A DNA stretch of 64,000 nucleotides, from assembly GCA_001695595.3 (NCBI GenBank), contig MBPM02000037.1:186001-250000 (forward strand). Direction: 5' to 3'. Each line of letters begins with the position of its first letter. The first letter of the stretch is position 1. Position numbers and translations under genes: made by a program. The notes under the pieces are model-generated. The model saw only the letters and a program-made list of their open reading frames with translations. It was not told where the DNA came from and made no database searches. This stretch comes from Plasmopara viticola. Taxonomy: Eukaryota > Oomycota > Peronosporomycetes > Peronosporales > Peronosporaceae. Of the stretch, positions 11,366 to 21,134 are shown in pieces.

Positions 11366-12475
11366 ATGAACCTGACTAGAGCGCTGTACCGAGAGCTTTT
11401 AGCTGCTGCAAAGCTCTTAGACAGTCATGCGTCACTACGTACACTCGTGTCAACGGATTTGCGTGAGTCCTCTTTCTCTCCTGGTTCAAAAACGCGTTTG
11501 CTACATGTAGAATCATTCAACCGGGCGTTGGTGCGGTATCTGGGTGGTCGTCACTTGTATCTGCCCGATGCTTTGCGTCCCAAGCTGTGGCAACTCGTGC
11601 GTGAGGAATTTCGCAAGAAGCAGTCGTTCTCGGGTGGTGTGGATGGCATTGACATTGCGTTTGTTGCACTGCGAGCTCTCAACGAAACACTGGCAAAAGC
11701 CAAAGCTCTAAAGCTCCCGACCATAACTTCGCGCGAGAGTTTTACTGTCCACGACGTACAATTGGCAGAGTACGACACATTGATGTATTGCCATGGAGAT
11801 GAAGAGCTTAAAGTGGTTATGCGTTGTGCCTTGTTGCAGAAACGTGGCGTCAGGAGTGTTTCTACTCGCTCATCCGCTTTTGGATGGAATCTTTAGTCGG
11901 TCGGTCGTCATCTTGACAGAGCACAAGTCAGAGGGGTCGAAGGGATTTATTGTGAATAAAAAACTGGATAAGCCACTCGGACGTACATTTCAGGTGCCAT
12001 CCAGAGTGACGAGAGCGTTTGCAACAAGCACTGTACATAAGGGAGGACCAGTGTTCATGAAAAACGCAGAGGTGAGTCACATTTGCTGTGTTCGATGAAG
12101 AAGTGCTAGCTAATATAAAGCTGTAATCAGGTTCTACATGGTAGGGCAGACTTTGGAGGTCAGCGCGTGGCAACGACGAACTTCCCGACCGTAAACGACC
12201 CCAGTCTTTTTGTGGGCGTGGATCTAGATACTGCTGCAAGGGCCATTTACGATGAAACTGCCAAGCAGACGGATGTAGTTTTTATGAGTGGAATGTCGAC
12301 GTGGTCTTCTGGTCAATTGGAGACTGAATTGAAACAGGGCTCGTGGATCGCAGTGCTAGCACCTGTGACTCTTGCACTCAATGCTAGTGCCGAATTGTGG
12401 CAGGATTTAATGCTAAGTCTGGGCGGCGAATACGCCGAAATGAGCTGTATGCCGCCTATAAAAGACGAGCAGTAA
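11366..12475 (+). CDS. LYR-like N-terminus fused to a UPF0301 (YqgE/AlgH, DUF179) domain
   Basis: Exons 11366-11784, 11840-12071 and 12131-12475. The first intron (55 nt, GTATTG...TTGCAG, phase 2) is inferred because the frame changes between 11780 and 11860; splicing it out joins AEYDTLI to NVASGVFLLAHPLLDG cleanly. The second (59 nt, GTGAGT...ATCAG, phase 0) is clear. Start: ATG at 11366, the first in frame. Seen: N-terminal MNLTRALYRELLAAAKLL, an LYR-type helix signature, then ~120 residues of helical sequence. The UPF0301 domain follows: GVFLLAHPLLDGIFSRSVVIL, GFIVNKKLDKPLG, GGPV, LFVGVDLDTAA, MSGMSTWSSGQLETEL, ending in MPPIKDEQ. Known: UPF0301/YqgE proteins are widespread in bacteria and plastid lineages with no settled biochemical role; LYR proteins usually act on mitochondrial Fe-S clusters and complex assembly. 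Alternative to the 55-nt intron: a 1-nt frameshift. It ends 61 bp from the convergent methyltransferase gene. Confidence 0.8.
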
Positions 12476-12536
12476 GTGAGTGCTGATTCAAATGTGGCTA
12501 CCAGCGCCATATCAAGGCCAATATAGCTCGATAATA

Positions 12537-13962
12537 TCATTTACGCAGTCTATCTTGACACGAAGTCGATTCAAAAGCTTGTTTAAGCTTTTTTCTAGCG
12601 ATAAACAGGAAAAAGCGTGTGGCAAAAGTGTGCTGACTTTGATGAGGGGACATTTCCAGACACTTAAGAATTTCCCATTCCATGACGTCATTGTCATGTA
12701 AAGACACCCAGTCAAACATGGTCACTCGGTTGCTCGGACTGCCGAATGTAAAAAAAAAGAGCAAGCCTTCGGGTTTCAAGATACGCGCCAGCTGGTGCAT
12801 GCTTCTTTTGGCGTCACGAAGGTCATCGGCTGAGTCAGGTGCCACGAGTTTCCAGTTTGTCTCAACCGCAATTGTCTCGGGCTTAAGAAGCATCGCATCT
12901 AGACAACCCTTATCGATCACACAGTCCACAGACTCTGACTCCCACCCCTTCATCTGAGTCAAATCCGCCTCTACAAACCGTACACCCCATTTCTTCTCTT
13001 CAGCTCGAGTTTGCATCATCTTAATCACATTCGTGGCATAATCCATGGCAATCACATCCGAGTAGCCATCAAGCGCCATTTCTGCAGGTAGTCGACTAGT
13101 GCCCGTCCCAGCGATCAAAACTCGTTGTGTCTTGAAGAGGTACAAAGTGAGCAGCTCGCGAATATGCGAGTACTCACAGTACCAATCAAACTCTGTTTCT
13201 GACTCAAACCGTGCCTCCCAGTAGCTCTTTTTGCACAGCCCCATCAAGGAAAGTTTCCCTGCGTGTGGTCGCACCAGCTCAGCTTGTGGTGCCACATCTT
13301 TTGTCGTCCAAGCAAGTGTAAAGAGCTCTTGCTGCTCCATGCACCAAAGTGGCATGACCTTTAAATTGCTCTCTTTGTCATTCTCACGCAAGCTTGTTCA
13401 ACATCGTGAGTTTGTATGGTAGTCACACACAAGAGTTAAAGAGGTCGACGTACCTTGAGCCGAGCGCATTGAGCACATAGTACGCCATCTCATTAGACTC
13501 TTTACCAAACCGAATGGAATAGGCCAATAAGTCTAAATGTCTCACGATACGATCCACTCCTTTCTCGATATTATTCATCTCCTCAAGCTCTAGCTCCTCT
13601 ACCCTCTTTTCAACAACTTCCTCTATCAACTTGTTCATCATATTGCGCAACTTTTCGTCATGCCTCAATTGTGTTTGCGCGTCCAACACCGATCGAAATT
13701 TCCACTTATGACCGACACGAAATATTCTTTCGGCTGCTAAAAGTGGCAGTTGTATCTCCACGCGTAGCTTGTGACGACTGGCATTTCCTTTAGGAAACGC
13801 AACTGTCTTCGCCACAGCATCCAAATCGCTCCAATCTCCTTCAAAGTCATGGACGCACTCGTAAATATGGTGGTGGAGATGCTGCGGTACGTCGTAATGC
13901 GCCAGTTGGGGAAGGTGTAGTGCTAGCCACGCCTCGGAGTGCATGGCGGACGCTAATAGCAT
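12537..13962 (-). CDS. TTLL12-N-like domain fused to a METTL13/EEF1AKMT4-like methyltransferase
   Basis: Exons 13962-13454 and 13392-12537 (454 residues), with a 61-nt phase-2 intron (GTACGT...ACAAG). The N-terminal ~230 residues resemble the non-catalytic N-terminal region of TTLL12-type proteins: a helical start (LPQLAHYDVPQHLHHHIYE), a segment like 'HKWKFRSVLDAQTQLR', ESNEMAYYVLNALGS, then KVMPLWCMEQQELFTLAWTT. A class I SAM methyltransferase follows: SYWEARFESETEFDWYCEY (METTL13-type entry motif), LIAGTGTSRLPAEM (motif I), MDYATNVIKMM, VDCVIDKGCLDAML (motif IV region), and LARILKPEGLLFFFTFG near the end. No tubulin-tyrosine-ligase ATP-grasp domain follows. Known: METTL13/EEF1AKMT4 relatives methylate elongation factor eEF1A. 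Inferred: a protein lysine methyltransferase with a borrowed partner-binding region. Start 13962 is the first ATG; a second lies 18 bp in. The N-terminal assignment rests on remembered sequence and is less certain than the methyltransferase. Confidence 0.78.
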
Positions 13963-14071
13963 CGTAGTAGTACTTCATGGACAGCATAGATATTATATGA
14001 TTTGTAGTAATAATACATTTACTTGTTCGTAATTGGTTTACGAGTGAAGCGACGCAAGTATCAGGATTGGA
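13963..14071. promoter_or_regulatory. 109-bp bidirectional promoter region between two methyltransferase genes
   Basis: The start codons at 13962 (minus) and 14072 (plus) are only 109 bp apart and point outward. The spacer is AT-rich (around TATTATATGATTTG at 13990). It must serve as both 5' UTRs and core promoters. Confidence 0.5.
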
Positions 14072-14802
14072 ATGGACGTTGAAAGCTCTGGATGTGGCAT
14101 TACCAAGCTTCAAGCTCAATTTCGAGGCAACAAGAGCCGTCGAGTGCATGTTGAACGCGCACGGAGCAATTTGCGTACAGCTTTTGTTATAAATTGATAG
14201 AAAATGCTTGATTTGAATGTTTTTGCCTCTTACTGATTGCTGTAGCTTGGTCTCCATTCGTGCCAGCAAAGTTCGAAGCAGTTAATGCAATACTAGAAAT
14301 AGCAGGATTACAGCCTGGTGAAACGTTGCTGGATGTCGGCAGTGGTGACGGCCGCGTGGTCATTGAAGCTGCAATGCGGTGTCCAGGGCTAAAAAAAGCT
14401 TTCGGCGTTGAATTGGACGAAGCTTTGGTGGGTTTATCGAAGCGCCGAATTAAAGAACGAGCAAAACAGGAAGGAAGCAAGAGCATTGAAAGCCCGGAGC
14501 AAAACATTTCACTGATGAGGAGTTTATGCGCGGCCACAACATTAGCTGAGCGTGTTGAAATAATTCACGCCGACTTTATGGACGTCAATATGAAGGTTGC
14601 GGACGTCGTTGTGTTATTCTTCTTGCCACACGAAAAAGTCGCAAATATTTTACAAGAGAAGCTTCGTCCTGGAACACGCGTAGTGACGTATGTGTTTCAG
14701 ATAGCTCAATGGAAGCCGGTGAAAGTCATTTCGACTGTACCGTTCATGACGGCAAAAGGGTCTTCGTTTGTCTACCTATATCGCGTGCCAAGCGTCATAT
14801 AG
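14072..14802 (+). CDS. Small class I SAM-dependent methyltransferase, FAM173/ATPSCKMT-like
   Basis: Exons 14072-14174 and 14246-14802 (219 residues), joined by a 71-nt phase-1 intron (GTACAG...TGTAG with TACTGAT upstream). The join gives NLPWSPFVPAKFEAVNAIL, and the PF/YVPA entry motif is typical of the FAM173 group. Motif I is LLDVGSGDGRVV, followed by GVELDEALVGLSKRR, HADFMDV, an acidic-strand motif ADVVVLFFLPHE and the terminal KGSSFVYLYRV strand. Known: FAM173A/B methylate lysines of the mitochondrial adenine nucleotide translocator and ATP synthase subunit c. Here the N-terminal 34 residues are basic (QFRGNKSRRVHVERARSN), which could be a mitochondrial leader. Inferred: a mitochondrial protein lysine methyltransferase. 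It could also be a different member of the broad PrmA/FAM173-like class. Confidence 0.82.
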
Positions 14803-14944
14803 TGTTGATTCTAGATTAATAGCTAATATTAAAGATCGATGCAACGGTACAGCTATTTTGGAGAGTATTGATATTTCTTGCAGTGTGCATTTAAAGAATT
14901 CCGGAATTAAGGACGGAAATCACCTTGTTAGTGAAGACAGAACA

Positions 14945-15388
14945 ATGGATCTCGGCCATGGAATTTGCGGACACAAGAATATGTATTCTACTGGTGTTAA
15001 GGTTGGCAACTATGTTGAGGACCGCATTGGGCTCGATTTGGCACGAAATTGCTCGTCAAAACCGATCAGTAAGCACTCGGAATACTCTGCAAGTTTCATC
15101 CGAGTCCAGGACATGCCGGACAAATGCTCCCACGCACCCGCTGAAAATCTTGTAGAGCGAAATTTGCTCCGTCAAGGACTTTCTTACAGCCTCATGTTTG
15201 AGCACGGGAGGCCGCACAATCCTACAGCTGCCGAGCAGACTGCCACCTTTACGCAGACATCTCACGACTATGGTCGAGTGCTCAACAGTTTGAAGGGAAA
15301 TTTATTGAGCAGTGCACCGGATAAGCGTCAGCAGCATGAGATGAAGAGGCTGCGAGAAGCACGTCAGCAGCGTAGCCCGTACAGCTAA
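14945..15388 (+). CDS. Conserved-looking small protein of unknown function
   Basis: The reading frame is open from at least 14768, but the first in-frame ATG is at 14945, giving 147 residues. The coding sequence may start further upstream through a splice: TTTCTTGCAG ending near 14880 is a good acceptor and the frame is open from there. Visible: HKNMYSTGVKVGNYVEDRIG near the start, a hydrophilic middle (LARNCSSKPISKHSEY, GRPHNPTAAEQTATFTQT), and a basic C-terminus (HEMKRLREARQQRSPYS). No signal peptide or membrane segment. I do not recognise the family. The short Tyr/Gly-rich motif with VED recalls small axonemal inner-lumen proteins, but this is a guess. It follows the methyltransferase gene on the same strand by ~140 bp. 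Confidence 0.6.
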   Translation: MDLGHGICGHKNMYSTGVKVGNYVEDRIGLDLARNCSSKPISKHSEYSASFIRVQDMPDKCSHAPAENLVERNLLRQGLSYSLMFEHGRPHNPTAAEQTATFTQTSHDYGRVLNSLKGNLLSSAPDKRQQHEMKRLREARQQRSPYS

Positions 15389-18229
15389 CAATCGTTATTC
15401 AACTAACAATTAGCTTGAGGACTATATATATTGGACTAAAAAGCCGAGGTATGTGTCCGAATCATTATTCACGGTGAACGTGATAAGAATATAAAAACCT
15501 AGCAAGCTTTTGCATCGTGTCCGCGTAATACGAAAAAGGCCCAGCTCTCTATCGCTACAAATTATAAGCAAAATGAATGTTTGACAACGTCCTTCGAGCA
15601 ACAGGGCAGCTAGCATTACCCTCTGCGCTACATCGTGCGCGCGGGCAACTGGTCGTGAGGCAGCTATTCTATGAAAAGCGTCACGCTTTGTAGGAGTGTC
15701 GTTTATTATCACGAAATGATCACTGTCTTCGTCGGCGAAAATTCTTCTAAAAAGATAACTCAGAATTTTGTACTATTAAAGCAAGGAAAAAGGTAGAAAT
15801 GTTAGATCTATAGGATCCGAACAAATACAAGGAACACGAAATCGCACCCGAAAGTGCAGTTGCCCTGCCAACCTTCGTTTAAAATTGAGTTGAGTGGTTC
15901 GGACGCCTTGCTGACAAAAAAGGCCCACAGCGCAATGAGGGTGCGGAATTCGATTTGAAAATGGATCAAATAATTATGCGCAAGGGATAGCTGAGTCCTA
16001 GCGTGTGGATCCAGAAAGCTGAGTCATCTCTGAGTGTAGCTAAACTCACACTTTATTAGACCTCTCACACCCTTCCTTGTCTTAAAGCACCGATAAATTC
16101 ATTTTAGTCGTGGCTAACATTTTGGTTATACATCTTGTTCGTCGGAATCGTAATCTTAATATCATCTCATTGCACAATTATGAGTTACTGACATTTGATA
16201 AAATTGGCTTTGATTACTGATTATTTCACTGATCCAACAAAGCCTTCATGCACCAATTCTTGTTCGCTGGGCTATTTAAAGCAGCACATGTCCGAAAAAA
16301 GTATACACTGTGATTTATCGAGTCATTATTTTTTTTAGTGTTGGTCAACCTCTCTTCGCAATAAAATGTAGCAAGGAGTGCAACATCATTATTTTCGGTG
16401 AAATTTTTTAGTCGAGCGAGTTTTATCTCTGAACAGCATTATATCGACAACGATACAATATAAGATCGTTGTTGAAAAAAATATTAATTTGCGTGGCGCA
16501 CACAAGAGATAAAGGCTGAAGACACTGATAAATCTCAGCAATCAAAGATAATTCAACTTTTTACCACGTTGACGGCAATTGCTAAAATGACGCAAATGCA
16601 CTTTTCTGCATATTCACGTCGAAATTCCATTAAAAGTTCGGGGGACACCTAAATGTTAGAACCTGAAGCGAAGAACACCGCGACACTGGACCCGCAATTT
16701 AAAGGCCCACTGGCTACCATGTTTAAAATTTTCTCGTCATATTTCCGTATCGTTCACGAGTACGTGCGCACGCTCATATTGTGCAGGTGTCGTCATAACT
16801 TTTAACTATTTTTACTTATACTCTGCCACTCGTCAACGATCAACCACATGTCTTTAGTTAAGCCTTTCGGGAATTTGTACCTTAACTATAGCATTAGCTT
16901 TTAGTACGACTAAAGTTAAACATTTCCGCTGGTGGCTCATGTCATTTTAGGTTTTGTGGCTTAATTTCCGACATTTTGACGTCAAATACGTTTACCGAAG
17001 TGCCTTTCACTGCCATCTGTCTACCCATGCGGTTTAAAATAAATATCGCACCGTGAACCTGCGGTCAATGCTGATTAAAAATGTACGAGCAATTTTTACG
17101 TCTTAGAAACAGCCCTGAATACAAAAGTTTCCCGCCATCATCTTGTGATGTTAAACAGTTATATTATAAATGTTACAACGAACGCTGTTCTATTCCAGAA
17201 ATGGGTCTTATTCAAGGGTGCGATTTCATAAACTTCAGTGACAAGTAGTACATGCAAAGTGAACAAGTGCCGTCATCATTTCTACCTTATTCTATATTTG
17301 TGCGTAAACCATGTCTTCATTTTACGAATTCCTTTCACTGTCACTTGGCAGCGAATATTTTTTGGAAAAAAGCTCAGAACTGCGAGCTATGTTTCTGGCC
17401 TCATGTACAGACACCGCTGAGAAATTGAAAAGGGTGGACCTTCATGTTTCTGAAAGGCTAGCAAGAAGGGTAAGAAACTTAAATTAGTACGACAATCGAT
17501 TGTACTACAGTCAGATAAGGGAGTGCCTCACCACTCCTCCTTGTGGCTGGAAGAGCATGCCTACAGTGTAGATATGCATCGTGCTGCATCGTGCCATGGC
17601 AGTATCAAGTAGAGCTATTTTCTCGAGCTGTTGAAAACAAAAAAAACATAGAACTTATTACTAAACTTAAATAATGCCTCCTTCATTTCAACATACTAAA
17701 GTGATGGTACACAGGATTTGATAATAGCATCGCAGCTGGCAAAAATATAAATTCAGTGTCGCGATCATTGCCGGTCAGACCGTACGTCGTAATGGCGCAT
17801 CAAAAGCACACCGGTAAGCAACATACATACGCTTAACGACATAGGGTCGATCAGGCGACACCCTATCACAAGCAAATCGATCAGAAAGCCAAGAATATCT
17901 GGATGATTGTCAAACTAATGACGCGACGTGCTTGTATTTAGCTATCCCCAATTTGGAAGGAGATAAGATTCTGCAGTGCTACATGTATTTATTTCGGGCA
18001 AGACAACTTCGCAGCTTTCATCAAAATACGTAATGACTTTTTTCTGTGCTGAGTTATTAACCAATCGCCTGCGCTCTCGTAATCAAAAAGTCCCTATTAA
18101 AGTACAGTAAGCGCGATGGAGTGATCGGCGGCCATCATCGAGTACCAAGTTCATTTTCAGAAAGGCTGCCTCGCTCGCAGCTCGTGCGTACGATTCGCGT
18201 AGCACTGACTGCATGTCACTGCGGATTCT
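15389..18229. other. 2.8-kb gene-poor AT-rich stretch
   Basis: Only short, low-complexity ORFs occur on both strands and none shows family sequence. One ~40-bp stretch near 15851-15890 (AAAGTGCAGTTGCCCTGCC...) has a diverged partner near 34079. The last ~100 bp should contain the promoter of the C2H2 protein gene. Nothing else was recognised. Confidence 0.4.
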
Positions 18230-19258
18230 ATGGATGAGAACGACGAGCTGACCGAGTTCTACCCATTAGACGAGGTGTCACCGCAGCCGCAACAACGAGA
18301 GGAGACGCTCGTCAGTACGCATTCTTCCATGGAAACGGTGACTGACAGAACGTGGACGACGTCTCGTGACCAGATCGCGCTGCAGATTTTCTGGCAGGGC
18401 TACGATGCGTACGTGATGTGCAAGGAGAAGGAGAGCGTAGTGCCATGCTTTTACAATGCGCAGTGCATGGGACAGTCTGCCGACAATGAGTTTGTGCAGA
18501 TCCTGCCGGTGGACGAGGTGCGCGAGCGTCACATTTTGGATGAAATGCGTGTGCAGCTTGTTTCTGCTAGCTCGGGAAAGTTTCTACGCGTGAGTCGCGT
18601 CTCCAAGTACATTAAGTGGTCGCGGTCGCGCGACGAGAAGACCATGTTTGTTATGCAAATTAGCGATCGCAAACCGCTCTCAGCGACCTCAAAATTTACG
18701 CTGACCAGCTGCTTCTGGCCCGATCGTGCTGTTGGATTCTCGCAAACCTTTCCACTTGGAGGTGGCCGTGAAATCCACAAAGCCATTGGGTTTTTGACGC
18801 TCGAGAAGCGGAAGAATCAGCCTCCTCTGTTGTTTCCGATTCGATTCAGAGCAGTGCTACGTTCAGGACGAGACGACCGAGGGTCTGTAGTGGCCAGATT
18901 TCGACAGCCCACACCGTTTGTGACAGCTACTGAAATGTTGTTTATCGGTGAAGACGACGCGGACAGAGTGAGCGAGATCCCGTTAGCACGAGTGGCATCT
19001 CCGCCATCGTCGGGCTCTGGGTCTTCTGGGGATCGGGGCGCGCCGCTAAGCGACTATGTGTCTGGATCAGAAGACAATGTTTGGGATACGTGCACATTTT
19101 GTAATACTATGTTTCGTGCGCGCTGCGATCTTGTCGCCCATATTCGCGATACTCATGGTGAGATTCTGCATCGCGTGTCGGTCCCAGGAACATATTGCAC
19201 TCGTTGCGGCACGCGGCGCGTTGAAGGTTCGTGCACGCGTTGTGACCCCGGGACCTAG
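18230..19258 (+). CDS. Single-exon protein with a C-terminal C2H2 finger and a CxxC...CxxC knuckle
   Basis: 342 residues from the ATG at 18230, the first in frame, with no introns. The N-terminal ~250 residues look globular and unassigned: WQGYDAYVMCKEKESVVPCFY, a basic patch YIKWSRSRDEKTMF, and several beta-rich stretches (LLFPIRFRAVLRSGR). A Ser/Gly linker (SPPSSGSGSSGDRG) precedes a classical C2H2 finger, CTFCNTMFRARCDLVAHIRDTH (about 288-309), then YCTRCGTRRVEGSCTRC near 323-339, a zinc-ribbon-like knuckle. Inferred: a nucleic-acid- or protein-binding zinc protein. I do not recognise the N-terminal domain. It stands alone between two gene-poor regions, and its base composition is clearly richer in GC than its surroundings, which supports it being real. 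Confidence 0.8.
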   Translation: MDENDELTEFYPLDEVSPQPQQREETLVSTHSSMETVTDRTWTTSRDQIALQIFWQGYDAYVMCKEKESVVPCFYNAQCMGQSADNEFVQILPVDEVRERHILDEMRVQLVSASSGKFLRVSRVSKYIKWSRSRDEKTMFVMQISDRKPLSATSKFTLTSCFWPDRAVGFSQTFPLGGGREIHKAIGFLTLEKRKNQPPLLFPIRFRAVLRSGRDDRGSVVARFRQPTPFVTATEMLFIGEDDADRVSEIPLARVASPPSSGSGSSGDRGAPLSDYVSGSEDNVWDTCTFCNTMFRARCDLVAHIRDTHGEILHRVSVPGTYCTRCGTRRVEGSCTRCDPGT

Positions 19259-19485
19259 AAACGAAGGATGGAACCGGTATTTAAGTTAAAGCGCTACACG
19301 TGGATCAATCACGCATGCGATTGCTCATGTTGATAGTGCGAAGAATATCATATGTTATTATATATTAGTGCGACGGCGCAACCACCTGAAAAAGCACACG
19401 GCTGTAAACTGAATAAAATCGTGCAGAAAAGGCCGACTTGCTGAGACACATTATTTTTTTATTGGGTGATCTAGTGCCCAGATCG

Positions 19486-19530
19486 ATGTGAGTAAAGAAC
19501 TTAACGAGAAATTAAGTTCTTTACTCACAT
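19486..19530. repeat. Perfect 19-bp hairpin with 7-nt loop
   Basis: Left arm ATGTGAGTAAAGAACTTAA (19486-19504), loop CGAGAAA, right arm TTAAGTTCTTTACTCACAT (19512-19530); the arms are exact reverse complements. It lies about 230 bp after the stop of the C2H2 gene. It could be a 3' processing or stability element, a small-RNA precursor, or the core of a MITE. Confidence 0.85.
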
Positions 19531-21060
19531 CTATACAATAAGCAAAAAATTTTTACTTAACAGAAATTAATTTAAAAAAAATCAAGCCTAAGATTCAAAG
19601 TCCAGATTGTTTAATTTTTTTCCAGGCTCCTTGTCCGATCAATCACCACCTCCATTAGCTGCCCCTTTAATAGTTGCGACATGCTCATTCTTCGGAGCTG
19701 GCAGAAAAAGCAGTACAAAACCTGAGGCTACTGCTTCGTGCAAAGTATTTACAATTACTATGATTGAAGGATATTCACCCCTCGTAGGTTTCTAATACAG
19801 AATGTAGATCAAGTTCAGTTCAGAAAATTATTAAGTCGAGGTAAAAATAATACTAATTGATGGGGTCAGGCAGATAGCAATATGTGCCTCGTACTATTTC
19901 TAAGTAAAGATCGATCTGAGTTCACGCTTCTTCTAGACAAAGAAGGTAAAGCGTCCACGCTACAGACCCCGTGAGATCCTTGCAAGAAAGGCGTCGTTGT
20001 CCCGCTACATTTGATTCGTGGGTGCTGTCAGACCGGCTCCTGCTCAGGCTATCCTGATCTTAAATTGTAAGCAACGAGAGCTTTGTATGTAAGCTGCGGT
20101 CTGCTGGCCACATGGAGGAATGACTCCATACCCGCGCTCGGGTCCTCTACTGGTGGTTGCCTTGGAAATTAGCCGTCCATAACCTAAATCAAACTCTAGC
20201 CCACGAGTTTATTTGATGAGGCTGGTTGTGCTCCACCTAATCCCAGATTGAGTTAATACAAATGATTCGTGGCGGCGACAGTATATGGAAAACTCGCATA
20301 TCGGATACAAGTCTTCATTGTCTACAAGCTTCTTTAGGCGGCAAGATTATCTAAATCCGTCAAACTGGAGTACTGAATATAGTACCCGTATATGGCACGC
20401 GAGGAATGGCCTCCGGAGAGCCGCACGAAGCATATGCGCACAAGGCTGGTTCAAAAGTGCAAAAGCTCATTAATACGAGAGCCGAAAAAAACTGCATTGG
20501 CCAAGTGATAAAATTATCCTTTTGCACGCCAATCCTGTTGCTCTAAGATTTTCGCGGGACTGCAGCTTACGTCTATAAAAATTGGTGAACGAGTCAGCCC
20601 ACTGCGATATCGTCTTTGACTTCACTATCTTTGTCTTTGTGCTCAAAATCGGTAACCTTATCAACGAAAGCGTCCCAGATTAAATTCTCCTCTGGATATC
20701 TTAGCTTTCTTTGGTCTTTTAAGCGAGGCCTTTTGCGTGACTGGACAAGCTCAACCACAAGAATTTGACATTGGGGGACATACCCGACTTGACTACGTTG
20801 TGTTCAAGCTATGGCCTCTTCTTCGACGTATTGAGTAAAGCGCCTGTCGAGTGCCTCGTAGCGTTACCCATTATCTTTGTCGCCCGCAGATGGAAATGTT
20901 TTGCAGGCTACCGAGCGAAAGCCAGCGATGCGCACATAATTTCCACCGTGGTGGAGCAGAGTTTTTCAAGTCCTGTCTTTGTGCAAGTGACTCTTTAAGT
21001 GCTAGCCGATTTCGATTAAGGTGCAACATATATATATATATATAAATATATATATATACA

Positions 21061-21134
21061 TACTACCGTCAGCATATATATTTCAACGTACAACTAAAGT
21101 ACGTAATTCCTTGAAATATATGCTGACGGTAGTA
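21061..21134. repeat. 74-bp inverted repeat (MITE-like) in an AT microsatellite
   Basis: Left arm TACTACCGTCAGC...TTTCAA (21061-21086) pairs with right arm TTGAAATATATGCTGACGGTAGTA (21111-21134) apart from a 2-bp TA difference. The interior adds CGTAC/GTACG pairing around a short loop. Both sides are runs of TA/ATAT, as expected for an element inserted at TA or grown from it. Confidence 0.75.
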
